Positions 50,678 through 59,066 of a stretch of DNA of 64,000 nt are shown here, one piece after another. The stretch spans positions 18,573 to 82,572 of the forward strand of contig NZ_NVPT01000002.1 in NCBI RefSeq assembly GCF_002802985.1. The letters run 5' to 3'. Within the stretch, counting starts at the first letter, position 1; each line of letters begins with the position of its first letter. The translations under genes and the position numbers were made by a program. Source of the stretch: Geodermatophilus chilensis (GTDB taxonomy: Bacteria; Actinomycetota; Actinomycetes; Mycobacteriales; Geodermatophilaceae). The notes below the pieces were generated by a model. It worked only from the letters and a program-made list of their open reading frames with translations. It ran no database searches and was not told the DNA's origin.

Positions 50678-51752
50678 CGGCCACCTCCGGGGCGGGAGCG
50701 GTCAGGCCGGCGAGCACCTCGGAGGCCTGGGCGACGATGCGGTCGATGAGCTCCGCGCAGCTGGGCAGGTCGTCGATCAGGCCGGCGACCTGGCCGCTGG
50801 CCAGGCTGCCGACGTCGACGCGGCCCTCCACCATGCCGGTGCGGATCATCATCGGGGTGTTCGCGGCCATGAGGACCTGGTCCCAGGACAGGCCGCGGCT
50901 CTTCCGCATCGCGAGGCCCTCGCGCACGATCGCCGGCCAGGAGCCGCCGGTCTCGCGCTTGAGCGCCACGGCGCTGCGCACGGACGACGGCAGCCGGGAC
51001 AGCCGCCGCCCGGCCGTCAGCTGCTGGACCATCGGTGTGCGCAGGACCCGCTGCGGCACACCGTCGATGGCGTCGGTGACGACGGTGCCGTCGACGGCGG
51101 AGTCCAGGTAGGCCCGCTTCACCTGCGCGGGCACCGTCGAGTCCGACGTCAACAGGAAGCGGGTGCCCATCGCGATGCCCTCGGCGCCGTAGGCCAGCGC
51201 CGCGACCAGCCCGCGGCCGTCGAAGAAGCCGCCGGCGGCGATCACCGGGATGTCGACGGCGTCGACCACCTGCGGCAGCAGCAGCGTGGTGGCGACCTGT
51301 CCGGTGTGCCCGCCGCCCTCGCCGCCCTGCACGAGCACCGCGTCGGCGCCCATGGCCTGCACCTTCTCCGCGTGCCGGCGGGCTCCGACCGACGGGATGA
51401 CGACGACGCCAGCGTCCTTGAGCACGCCGATGACCTCGGCCCTGGGCGCGAGCGCGAAGGAGGCGACCCTCACCCCCTCGCGGATCAGGGTGCGGGCGCG
51501 GTCCAGCGCGTCGGGGGCGTCGCCGCGGACGTTGACGCCGAACGGGGCGTCGGTGCTCTCCTTGACCGCGCGGATCGCCGCCAGCATGTCCTCCGGCGAC
51601 AGGGTGGCGCTGGCGATGATGCCCAGGCCGCCGGCGGCGGCGGTGGCCGCGGTGAGCTCGGGTCCGGAGACCCAGCCCATGCCGGTCTGCACGATCGGGT
51701 GGCGCACGCCGGTCAGCTCGGTGAGCCGGGTGTGCAGCCGCGGGTGGGTCAC
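50670..51752 (-). CDS. ipdC: HIP-pathway flavin reductase IpdC (nitronate monooxygenase fold)
   Basis: 360-aa TIM-barrel flavoprotein of the nitronate monooxygenase family. IpdC reduces a double bond in a 5-OH-HIP-derived CoA intermediate. FMN-binding elements are 'HPIVQTGMGWVSGPELTAATAAAGG', 'DAVLVQGGEGGGHTG', 'PVIAAGGFFDGRG' and 'ALAYGAEGIAMGTRFLLT'. It starts at GTG 51752, overlapping ipdB, and its stop overlaps ipdF. Length and order match mycobacterial ipdC. Confidence 0.92.
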   Translation of the reverse strand: MTHPRLHTRLTELTGVRHPIVQTGMGWVSGPELTAATAAAGGLGIIASATLSPEDMLAAIRAVKESTDAPFGVNVRGDAPDALDRARTLIREGVRVASFALAPRAEVIGVLKDAGVVVIPSVGARRHAEKVQAMGADAVLVQGGEGGGHTGQVATTLLLPQVVDAVDIPVIAAGGFFDGRGLVAALAYGAEGIAMGTRFLLTSDSTVPAQVKRAYLDSAVDGTVVTDAIDGVPQRVLRTPMVQQLTAGRRLSRLPSSVRSAVALKRETGGSWPAIVREGLAMRKSRGLSWDQVLMAANTPMMIRTGMVEGRVDVGSLASGQVAGLIDDLPSCAELIDRIVAQASEVLAGLTAPAPEVAGV

Positions 51753-52546
51753 GCGCGCACCTCCTTCTCCCGCAGCCCGCGCGGGTCGACGACCTCGCGG
51801 ATGACGCGCAGCTCCTCGCCGGTGGGCAGCCGGCTCACGGGCACCTCGACCGGGATGTCGAGGGCGAAGCCGGTGGTGGCGACGACCTCGTCGACCGTGA
51901 CGCCGGGGTGCACCGAGACCAGGCGCGCGCAGTGGTCGGGCCCGCCGAAGTCCAGGACGGCGAGGTTCGTGACCACCCGGCGGATGTCGAGGTCGCGCTC
52001 GACGTCGCCGCCCACGGCGCGGGCGCGGTCGTAGCCGACCCCGGCGACCATGTCGACCCGCTCTACGAAGACGCGGGTCGAGTGGCGGGGCACCCAGTAG
52101 CTGGTCGGGTGGTTGACGGTGTTGCCGGGGGCGCCGCGCACACCGAGCAACTGCCGGGTGGGCCGCGCGAAGTCACCCAGGGCGGAGATGTTGGCGTTGC
52201 CGAACCGATCGATCTGGCTCGGGCTCATCATCACGTGCCGCTTGCCCGACCAGAGCAGGTCGAAGATCCTCCGGAACGGGACGTACCCCTCCACCGCGTC
52301 GGCCGGCGGGGTCTCACCGATCGCCCAGGTGCCGGCGATGAGCTTGGACTCGCCGTCGGAGAGCAGCAGGTCGGGCTCGAAGGTGGCCCGCGCGGTGCGG
52401 GCGGCGATGGTCGGGACCGTGAGCATCGGGCTGGCGAGGATCTCGCCGTCCCCGCGCCAGGCGTCGGCGCAGGCGGCGATGCAGACCTCGGCGCGGGTCA
52501 CGGTCGCGGCGTCCACCTCGGGACGCACGTCCTCCTGCACGCTCAT
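51749..52546 (-). CDS. ipdB: COCHEA-CoA hydrolase subunit IpdB
   Basis: 265-aa protein of the CoA-transferase beta-subunit fold. IpdAB hydrolyses the last carbocyclic ring of COCHEA-CoA. The sequence shows 'CADAWRGDGEILASPMLTVPTIAARTARATFEPDLLLSDGE' spread over about 25-65, 'HVMMSPSQIDRFGNANISALGDFARP' and 'GGPDHCARLVSVHPGVTVDEVVATTGF'. The start is ATG 52546, overlapping the ipdA stop by 4 bases. Assignment is strong from fold, partner and locus. Confidence 0.93.
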   Translation of the reverse strand: MSVQEDVRPEVDAATVTRAEVCIAACADAWRGDGEILASPMLTVPTIAARTARATFEPDLLLSDGESKLIAGTWAIGETPPADAVEGYVPFRRIFDLLWSGKRHVMMSPSQIDRFGNANISALGDFARPTRQLLGVRGAPGNTVNHPTSYWVPRHSTRVFVERVDMVAGVGYDRARAVGGDVERDLDIRRVVTNLAVLDFGGPDHCARLVSVHPGVTVDEVVATTGFALDIPVEVPVSRLPTGEELRVIREVVDPRGLREKEVRA

Positions 52547-53418
52547 CGGACGGCCTCCAGGCTCTGCGTGGCGAACTGCGCGACCGCGGCCTGGTAAGCG
52601 GCCTCGTCGCCGGACAGGAAGCGGGCGGTGAACGCGGCCCAGGCCTCAGGGTCGGCGGCCGCCTGCGCATACTCGCGCTGGAAGGCCTCGTCTCGGCCGT
52701 AGTCGGGCTCGCAGGTGGTGAAGTGCGCCCCGTTCGGGGCCTCGACGACGCCGCGGACGTCCGAGCGCCGGACCAGCAGCGACTGGACGGGCCCGGCGGC
52801 GGTCAGCTCCGTCGTCGGCACGATCCGCTCGCAGGAGACGTAGGCGCGCTCCGCAGCACCGCAGAACAGGTCGTCGAAGTAGCCGTCGGGACCCAGGTAC
52901 TGGGCGTTGCCCGCGGCGTCGGCGCGGTTGAGATGCACCAGCGCCGCGTCCAGGTTCAGCGCGGGGACGGCGAGGTACTCGGTCCCGTCGGCGTAGGGCG
53001 AGGTGACCAGCTTCAGGTCGGGGTTGACGGCGGGGACGTCGGAGCCGAGCCCGGAGCGCAGCGGCAGGAACGACAGCCGGGACGCCGCGGCGTACAGCCC
53101 CCACTGGAGCATGCCCTCGTCCCACTCGCTGACGGTGACCGCGCCACTCTCGCGGGCCGCCCGGAAGTGCGGCTCCAGCGGGATGGAATCGAGAGAGACG
53201 AACCCGTAGACCAGGTGCTTTACCTTGCCGGCGGCCAGCAGCAGGCCGACGTCGGGGCCGCCGTAGGACACGATCGTCAGGTCGCGCAGGTCCGACCGCA
53301 GGATCGCCCGCACCAGCGACATCGGCTTGCGCCGCGAGCCCCAGCCGCCGATTCCGATGGTCATGCCCGGGCGCAGCTCGGCCACCACCTCGTCCTCGGT
53401 CATCCGCTTGTCGGTCAC
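52543..53418 (-). CDS. ipdA: COCHEA-CoA hydrolase subunit IpdA
   Basis: 291-aa CoA-transferase-like alpha subunit. Text includes 'LRPGMTIGIGGWGSRRKPMSLVRA', 'VSYGGPDVGLLLAAGKVKHLVYGFVSLDS' and 'VTVSEWDEGMLQWGL'. The last block (Glu98, Glu101) is near where the catalytic Glu105 of M. tuberculosis IpdA is expected. The start is GTG 53418, with AGGAG about 6 bases upstream. It leads the long minus-strand operon, facing fadD3 across a region with two shared palindromes. Confidence 0.93.
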   Translation of the reverse strand: MTDKRMTEDEVVAELRPGMTIGIGGWGSRRKPMSLVRAILRSDLRDLTIVSYGGPDVGLLLAAGKVKHLVYGFVSLDSIPLEPHFRAARESGAVTVSEWDEGMLQWGLYAAASRLSFLPLRSGLGSDVPAVNPDLKLVTSPYADGTEYLAVPALNLDAALVHLNRADAAGNAQYLGPDGYFDDLFCGAAERAYVSCERIVPTTELTAAGPVQSLLVRRSDVRGVVEAPNGAHFTTCEPDYGRDEAFQREYAQAAADPEAWAAFTARFLSGDEAAYQAAVAQFATQSLEAVR

Positions 53419-53492
53419 CGGTCTCCTTCCGCACGGTTCGGCACCCCGTCGTCCGGACGCTAGGAAGGCCGGGCGGGACCGGCCGCCGGCCC

Positions 53493-53567
53493 GACCGGTG
53501 AGTGGGCGCGATCGGCATCATCGGCGGCTGCCGCCTCCCGGACGACGGTCCCGCCCACTCAGCGGGA
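53493..53567. promoter_or_regulatory. Two shared palindromes between ipdA and fadD3
   Basis: GACCGGTGAGTGGGC (53493-53507) and GCCCACTCAGCGGGA (53553-53567) lie 60 bases apart in the 211-base divergent gap. Both keep the central nTSAn. The second is flanked by GGTCCCGC/GCGGGACC, making a longer dyad. Confidence 0.6.
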
Positions 53568-53629
53568 CCGGCCCGGAGCGGCTGCCTCGCCGCCCTACCG
53601 TGATCGCCTCCCCGTCTCCCGGAGGTGCC

Positions 53630-55222
53630 ATGCCCGCCCCCGTCGCGGACACCGTCGCGGCCCTGCTGCGCCGCACGGCCGCTGCCCGTCCCGGCGCCGA
53701 AGCCGTCGTGTGCGGCGACGTGCGCTGGACCTACGCGCAGCTGCTCGAGCGCGTGCGGACGGCGGCGGGCGCGCTGCTGTCCCGCGGGGTGCGTCCCGGC
53801 GACCGGGTGGCGATCTGGGCGCCGAACTCGGAGCGGTGGGTCGCCGCGGCGCTCGCCGTGCAGTACCTGGGTGCGACCGTCGTCCCGATCAACACCCGCT
53901 ACAAGGGCGACGAGGCCCGTGACCTGCTGTCCCGGACGGGCGCGGTGACCCTGCTCACCGAGACCGGCTTCCTCGGGCTGAACTACGCCGGGATGCTCGG
54001 CGCCGGCTCCGCGGACGGTGCGCCCGGTCTGCCCGCGCTGCGGACGCTGGTCGAACTGGGGGACGCACCCACACCGGGAGCCCTCGGCTGGTCCGACCTC
54101 GTCGGTGCGGCCACCGACGCCGACCTCGTCGCCGCGGACGGGATCGCCGCCGCGGTCGGGCCGGAGGCGATCAGCGCGATCCTCTTCACCTCGGGCACGA
54201 CGGGGCGCCCCAAGGGAGCCATGCTCGGCCAGGGCCAGTTGCTCGAGGTGTTCGCTTCCTACACCGCCGGGCTGGGCGTCGGGCCGGACGACCGCGCGCT
54301 GGCGGCCAATCCGTTCTTCCACACGTTCGGCTACGCGGCCGGGATTCTGGCCTGCCTGCTCGCCGGCGCGGCGATCCACCCGATGCCCGCCTTCGACCCA
54401 GCCGAGGCGCTCGCGCTGATCGAGCGCGAGCGGATCACCTGGGTGCCCGGGCCGCCCACGGTCTACGCGATGCTGATGGACTCCCCCGCCCGGCCGGGGA
54501 CGGACACGTCGTCGCTGCGGCTGGCGGTCACCGGTGCGTCCGTTGTCGCGGGCGAGCTGATCCGGCGCATGCGAGCCGACCTCGGTTTCCGCGAGATCAT
54601 CACCGCCTACGGGCTCACCGAGTCCAGCGGCGTGGTGACGATGTGCTCGCTGACCGATCCCGACGAGGTCGTCGAGCAGACCAGCGGTCGTCCGGTGCCC
54701 GGGGTGCAGGTGGAGATCCGCGAGCCCGGCGGGCGGGCCCTGCCTGCCGGCACCGCCGGGGAGATCTGCGTCCGCGGCCCCAACGTGATGGTCGGCTACC
54801 TCGACGACCCCGAGGCGACCGCGGAGGCGGTCGACCCGGACGGCTGGCTGTGCACCGGAGACGTCGGCTATCTCGACGACAACGGCTACCTGCACATCAC
54901 CGACCGGCTCAAGGACATGTTCATCGTCGGCGGGTTCAACGCCTACCCGGCCGAGATCGAGCGCCTCCTGACCCAGCACCCGGCGGTGTCCCAGGCCGCA
55001 GTCATCGGGGTACCCGACCCGCGGCTGGGCGAGGTCGGTTGCGCCTTCGTGATCCCGCGGCTCGGTGCGGAGGTCACCCCGGACGAGCTGATCGCGTGGT
55101 GCCGGGAGCGCATGGCCAACTACAAGGTGCCGCGCGAGGTCGTCGTGACCGACGACCTGCCGCGGAACGGAGCCGGGAAGATCTCCAAGCTCGACCTGCG
55201 CGAGCGCGCCCGGTCCTCCTGA
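53630..55222 (+). CDS. fadD3: HIP-CoA synthetase FadD3
   Basis: 530-aa acyl-CoA synthetase (AMP-forming). FadD3 loads CoA onto HIP (3a-alpha-H-4-alpha(3'-propanoate)-7a-beta-methylhexahydro-indanedione), starting ring C/D breakdown. The ATP/AMP motifs are 'AILFTSGTTGRPKGAMLG' (about 185-202), 'ITAYGLTESSGVVTM', 'DGWLCTGDVGYLDDNGYLHITDRLKDM' and catalytic Lys in 'RNGAGKISKLDLR'. The start is ATG 53630, with GGAGG 4 bases upstream. It stands alone facing ipdA, as a pathway-entry gene. Assignment rests on context and family. Confidence 0.88.
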   Translation: MPAPVADTVAALLRRTAAARPGAEAVVCGDVRWTYAQLLERVRTAAGALLSRGVRPGDRVAIWAPNSERWVAAALAVQYLGATVVPINTRYKGDEARDLLSRTGAVTLLTETGFLGLNYAGMLGAGSADGAPGLPALRTLVELGDAPTPGALGWSDLVGAATDADLVAADGIAAAVGPEAISAILFTSGTTGRPKGAMLGQGQLLEVFASYTAGLGVGPDDRALAANPFFHTFGYAAGILACLLAGAAIHPMPAFDPAEALALIERERITWVPGPPTVYAMLMDSPARPGTDTSSLRLAVTGASVVAGELIRRMRADLGFREIITAYGLTESSGVVTMCSLTDPDEVVEQTSGRPVPGVQVEIREPGGRALPAGTAGEICVRGPNVMVGYLDDPEATAEAVDPDGWLCTGDVGYLDDNGYLHITDRLKDMFIVGGFNAYPAEIERLLTQHPAVSQAAVIGVPDPRLGEVGCAFVIPRLGAEVTPDELIAWCRERMANYKVPREVVVTDDLPRNGAGKISKLDLRERARSS

Positions 55223-55237
55223 TCGGACCGGGCGCGC
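55204..55237. terminator. Hairpin terminator overlapping the fadD3 stop, perfect 13-bp arms
   Basis: GCGCGCCCGGTCC (55204-55216) pairs perfectly with 55225-55237 around an 8-base loop that contains the end of the stop codon (TGA 55220-55222). It separates fadD3 from the convergent RidA-like gene and marks the right end of the steroid island. Confidence 0.75.
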
Positions 55238-55249
55238 CGTCGGCCGGGG

Positions 55250-55660
55250 TCAGTGGATGACGTCCCGGACGACGTGCGCGACGGCGTCGATCTCGATCCG
55301 TGAGGCACTGCGGAACGCGGCGATCTGGACCGTCGTCCGCGCGGGCGCTCCGGTGGTGGAGATCCGGCGGCGGTAGACCTCGTTGAAGACCGGCAGGTCT
55401 CCGATGTCGGTGACGAAGGCCGAGACCTTGATGATCGTCGCCAGGCTCGCGCCACTGGCAGCGAGCACCGCCTCGAGGTTGTCGATGGCGAGCTCGACCT
55501 GGTCGGCGAACTCCGCTGGCGTGCCGCCGTCCGCGTCGATGGGCAGCTGGCCGCTGGTCCACACCAGGTCCCCGAACCCGACGGCGGGGCTGTAGGGCGC
55601 GGAGGGCGGCGCGCCGTCCAGCGTCACGAGTCGGCGTCCGGTGGCGGCGGGGTCGGTCAT
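55250..55660 (-). CDS. RidA/YjgF-family protein
   Basis: 136-aa RidA-superfamily protein: 'SPAVGFGDLVWTSGQLPID' (about 24-42), 'QVELAIDNLEAVLAASGASLATIIKVSAFVTDIGDLPVFNEVYR' across about 54-97, and 'ARTTVQIAAFRSASRIEIDAVA'. The Arg in 'ARTTVQ' is the position needed for imine or enamine hydrolysis in RidA. It starts at ATG 55660 and is the last gene of the BCCT/M19 operon. RidA-like proteins are often paired with PLP- or flavin-linked amine catabolism, which would suit a nitrogenous substrate. Confidence 0.88.
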   Translation of the reverse strand: MTDPAATGRRLVTLDGAPPSAPYSPAVGFGDLVWTSGQLPIDADGGTPAEFADQVELAIDNLEAVLAASGASLATIIKVSAFVTDIGDLPVFNEVYRRRISTTGAPARTTVQIAAFRSASRIEIDAVAHVVRDVIH

Positions 55661-55705
55661 GCGGGGTCCTCTCGGAAATTGACAGAGCGTGCACTGCAGG
55701 CACGA

Positions 55706-56392
55706 CTACGGCAGGTCCTCGACCAGGAACCTCCGGGCCGAGGCGACGGCGAGCTCCCAGTCGGCGGCTGCGACGGCGAGGCCGGACCGCCGGGCGGCCG
55801 TCAGGAGAGCGGCCTCCTCGTCGCCGCCCAGGCCCGGACCGGCCGGCGGCTCCTTCACCTCGTCCGTGAACTCGAGGCGCCCACGCCACGGGACCGGAGC
55901 AGCGGCGAGCCGACCGTCCAGGTGGAGACGTCCGCCCGCCACCACGCAGCTGCCCGGCCCCGACGGCCCGTCCCACTGCAGGCGCAGCGTTCGGGCGGTG
56001 CGACGGCCGTGGTCGGCGAGCGCCGGGGCGAGCATCCAGGGTTCGTGCAGCGCAAGGAACACCAGTTCCTGCGGGACCGCGGCGAGCAGGTCCCGCACGG
56101 GCGGCGCGAGCAGCACTCCGCTGGCATCCGCCGGGACGGCCGGCTGCCCGGCTGCATCGGCGCTGACGGTGAAAGCGGGCGTGGCAGGCTCGCGGCCGAG
56201 CACCGCAACCAGAGCCGACAGGCCGCACTGCGCGACGACCTCCATGCGTTCCACCCCTGCAGCCGCGTCCGACGCCGGCCCGTACGGCACGCCGCGGGCA
56301 CGAAGTGCTCTGAGCGCGACGTCGCGCAGCTGGCGCGTGGAGATACCGACGGAGGACGGGGCCGGGGCCGGGGGGACGGTCACGGCGGTCAT
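55706..56392 (-). CDS. Uncharacterised protein, possibly DUF3726-like
   Basis: 228-aa protein with no motif I recognise firmly. Its N-terminal 'STRQLRDVALRALRARGVPYGPASDAAAGVERMEVV' (about 18-53) recalls the opening helices of DUF3726, where an Ala-rich helix leads to a GxPxG loop. The rest is Ala/Pro-rich and hydrophilic, without a signal peptide or membrane segment. The start is ATG 56392, overlapping the M19 gene stop by 4 bases. Its tight coupling to the dipeptidase homologue suggests a joint function, but none is known to me. Confidence 0.65.
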   Translation of the reverse strand: MTAVTVPPAPAPSSVGISTRQLRDVALRALRARGVPYGPASDAAAGVERMEVVAQCGLSALVAVLGREPATPAFTVSADAAGQPAVPADASGVLLAPPVRDLLAAVPQELVFLALHEPWMLAPALADHGRRTARTLRLQWDGPSGPGSCVVAGGRLHLDGRLAAAPVPWRGRLEFTDEVKEPPAGPGLGGDEEAALLTAARRSGLAVAAADWELAVASARRFLVEDLP

Positions 56393-57351
56393 GACGGGTC
56401 GAGGACGTCGGAGTACAGCTGCAGCCAGTTGCCACCCAGGACGGCCGCCGTCTCCGCGTCGGACAGCCCGGCCGCGGCGAGGCCCTCCTGCAGCCGGGGG
56501 AAGTCGGCTGCGCTCCGGAACCACGGCTGCCACTCCGGCCACCGCGCCGCGGGCGGGTCCAGCTTCAGCTTGCCGTGCCGGAGGCGGACCAGGTCCTCGT
56601 CGCTCCAGCCGCAGGCCAGGTCGCTGCCGACGGCGACGTGCTGGAGGCCGACCTGCTCGGCGAGCTTGACGACCATGGCGCAGAAGCTGGCCAGCTCGGT
56701 CTGCGGACCGCCGATGAAGTGCGGGTAGAGCGTCACGCCGATGACACCGCCCCGCTGCGTCAGCGCCTCGATGACGGAGTCGGGCTTGTTGCGGGGCGAG
56801 TCGCAGAACCACCGCGGGTTCGCGTGGGTGATGGCGATCGGGCCGGCCGACGCGTCGATCGCCTCACGGGTCGTCCGGTCCCCGACGTGGGAGCAGTCGA
56901 CGAGGATGCCGACCCGGTTCATCTCCTCCAGCAGCACCCGCCCGTACGCGGTCAGGCCGCCGTCCTCGGGGTCGTAGCAGGAGCCGCCGGCCATGTTCTG
57001 CACGTTGTAGGTGAGCTGCACGATCCGGACACCGAGGCGGTGGAAGACCTCCACCAGCCCGGGGTCGTCCTCCAGGGGCGCGGTGTTCTGGAAGCCGAGC
57101 AGCACCGCGGTACGGCCCTCCTCGTGCGCCGCGCGGATGTCGGCCGCCCCGGTGGCCGGGCGGACGAGGTCGGCGTTCGCCCGGAAGAGCTGCTGCCAGC
57201 GGATCAGCCGGTCCAGCGTGCGCCGGGCGTCCTCCCACACAGCGACGGTGGCGTGGACGCCGCTGACGCCGCCGTCGCGCAGCTGTTCCAGCATCGTCCG
57301 GTCCCAGTTGTTGATCTCGATGCCGTCGATGACCGGGAAGGGGGTGCTCAT
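56389..57351 (-). CDS. M19 (membrane/renal dipeptidase) homologue lacking the first metal motif
   Basis: 320-aa TIM-barrel protein of peptidase family M19. Later metal and substrate residues are present: 'LVDCSHVGDRT', 'AITHANPRWFCDSPRNKPD' and 'VGSDLACGWSDED'. The N-terminal His-x-Asp pair of true dipeptidases ('DGHND') is replaced by 'IDGIEINNWDR', so at least one metal site must differ. No signal peptide is seen, so it should be cytoplasmic. The start is ATG 57351, overlapping the stop of the 570-aa gene by 4 bases. It may hydrolyse a small amide or lactam rather than a dipeptide (inference). Confidence 0.82.
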   Translation of the reverse strand: MSTPFPVIDGIEINNWDRTMLEQLRDGGVSGVHATVAVWEDARRTLDRLIRWQQLFRANADLVRPATGAADIRAAHEEGRTAVLLGFQNTAPLEDDPGLVEVFHRLGVRIVQLTYNVQNMAGGSCYDPEDGGLTAYGRVLLEEMNRVGILVDCSHVGDRTTREAIDASAGPIAITHANPRWFCDSPRNKPDSVIEALTQRGGVIGVTLYPHFIGGPQTELASFCAMVVKLAEQVGLQHVAVGSDLACGWSDEDLVRLRHGKLKLDPPAARWPEWQPWFRSAADFPRLQEGLAAAGLSDAETAAVLGGNWLQLYSDVLDPS

Positions 57352-59060
57352 GCGGGGGCTCCGGGGAGAGAGGGGAACAAGTCGTGGTCGTAGCGCCGCA
57401 TCCGCCGGAGGGCCGCGGCCGGCGGCGTGCCGTTCATCAACGTGACGCGGACCCAGTCGGTCGACTGGGGCACGTACTCGCACGCGCCGTACATGGCCAG
57501 CTGGAAGCGCTGCAGCTGCAGCGGCAGGAAGTCCTGGGCGAGCAGGTTGTCGCGCACCTCGGGGTACGGCAGCCCGGCGCAGGACTGGACGCGCGCGACG
57601 ACCGAGCGCAGCTCCGGCGCCTCGAGGAGCAACGCGCCCACCGGCTGGCCGTCCGGGCGACCGGACACGGCCGCGGCCAGCCGGGCCACGCTGCGGGCGA
57701 CGTCGACGGGCATCTCCACGTCGGCGCCGGCGTCGCGGCCGCGGACGCCGCGGCGCGGCTCCTCGTTGTCGCGGGCGTAGTACCAGAACCAGTGCTCGGA
57801 GCCGTCGGCGCCCATCAGGTCGGACACCCAGTCGTAGGAGCGCAGCGCGGCCCGGAGGCTTCCGACGTCCGCGGTGGGATCGGCGCTGTGCTCGAAGCGC
57901 TCGACGTGCAGCAGGTCGTCGACGTGCTCGTCGAAGGTGTCGTCGAGGTCGGTGAGCGCCCCGAGCAGCACCTCCTGTGCCTCCAGGCCGAGGTTGTCCT
58001 CCCCCCACCGCCACACGTCGTCCAGCGGGGAACCGCCGCCGTGCCGTGCCCCGTCCAGGTGAGCGCGGAGCCGGGCCAACTCGGCCCTCAGCGACGCGGC
58101 GTCCTGGAACGGCGCGCACGATCGGTCGGCCCGGGCAGCACACCAGCCCAGCGCCCGATCCAGGTGTGCCTGCAGCCGCGGGATGCCGGCGACGGCGCGG
58201 GCGGGGCCGGTGGCACGAGCTAGCGCGAGTGCGGTCTCCCGCACGCCGACCCAGCGGTCGAGCACCGCTGGATGGCTGATGACGTACGGCACCATGCCCA
58301 GCCCGGTGGCGTTGCCGATGCCCAGCCCGCTCCGCCAAGCCGGCAACAGGCGGACGGCGCCCACGCTCCGGCACCGCGCCATGTGCTCGACCAGGTCGCA
58401 GCTGAACTCGCGGAAGAGCCAGGCGGCCAGCATCTGTGCCCGGTACGGGGCCGCGACCGCCCGCCGGGTCCGCACCCCCTCGTAGGTGGCCATCCCGAAG
58501 CGCCCGTTGCCGTAGTACGCGGTACTGCGCAGCACGTACGGCGAGGAGCCGACGAGGTCGGCGGACGGCTGCCGGCCGGCGGCCAGGGACTCGACCACGT
58601 AGTCGAAGAAGCGCGCGCTGCGATTGCCGCGGGTCCACACGAGGGTGTCCGGATCGGCCACGCCCTGCTCCTGGCGCGGCACCTCGGCGCGGATCCGCTC
58701 CAGTCGCGCGGGGTCGAGTGGGCCGTCGACCAGCGCGGCGGTGACGTCCCAGCCGGAGGCGACGACCCGGTCGGTGCGCACCCGCTCGTCGATGACGGTC
58801 GACAGGACGACGAAGCGCAGCGTGCTGCCCTCGGCGTCGACGCGGTAGACCGCCTCCCCCACGCCGTCGGCGTCGATCGCCCACCGCTCGACGGCGACCC
58901 GCCAACCCCGGCGGACGGCGCGGCGCAGCAGCGACGCGGTGAAGCTGTGCCGGGTCGCCCGGGCTGCGCCCAGCCGCTCGGGGGTCATGACCTCGGCCGC
59001 CGGGCGGCGCCAGGCCGCGAGGCTGTCGATGGTGGGTGGGGTGAGCATCGCGGTGGCCAT
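57348..59060 (-). CDS. Conserved-looking 570-aa protein of unknown function
   Basis: 570-aa soluble protein that I do not recognise. It has no GxGxxG, Walker or metal motif that I can see, and no membrane segment. It is rich in Trp and aromatic clusters, for example 'WVSDLMGADGSEHWFWYYARDNEEPRRGVRG' across about 420-450, and 'SAYYGNGRFGMATYEG'-like text ('RSTAYYGNGRFGMATYEGV'). Codon use and GC match its neighbours, so it is a native-looking gene. The start is ATG 59060, 6 bases after the BCCT stop. It is coupled to the M19 gene. Position in a transport/catabolic operon suggests an enzyme. Confidence 0.75.
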   Translation of the reverse strand: MATAMLTPPTIDSLAAWRRPAAEVMTPERLGAARATRHSFTASLLRRAVRRGWRVAVERWAIDADGVGEAVYRVDAEGSTLRFVVLSTVIDERVRTDRVVASGWDVTAALVDGPLDPARLERIRAEVPRQEQGVADPDTLVWTRGNRSARFFDYVVESLAAGRQPSADLVGSSPYVLRSTAYYGNGRFGMATYEGVRTRRAVAAPYRAQMLAAWLFREFSCDLVEHMARCRSVGAVRLLPAWRSGLGIGNATGLGMVPYVISHPAVLDRWVGVRETALALARATGPARAVAGIPRLQAHLDRALGWCAARADRSCAPFQDAASLRAELARLRAHLDGARHGGGSPLDDVWRWGEDNLGLEAQEVLLGALTDLDDTFDEHVDDLLHVERFEHSADPTADVGSLRAALRSYDWVSDLMGADGSEHWFWYYARDNEEPRRGVRGRDAGADVEMPVDVARSVARLAAAVSGRPDGQPVGALLLEAPELRSVVARVQSCAGLPYPEVRDNLLAQDFLPLQLQRFQLAMYGACEYVPQSTDWVRVTLMNGTPPAAALRRMRRYDHDLFPSLPGAPA

Positions 59061-59066
59061 CTCCGG

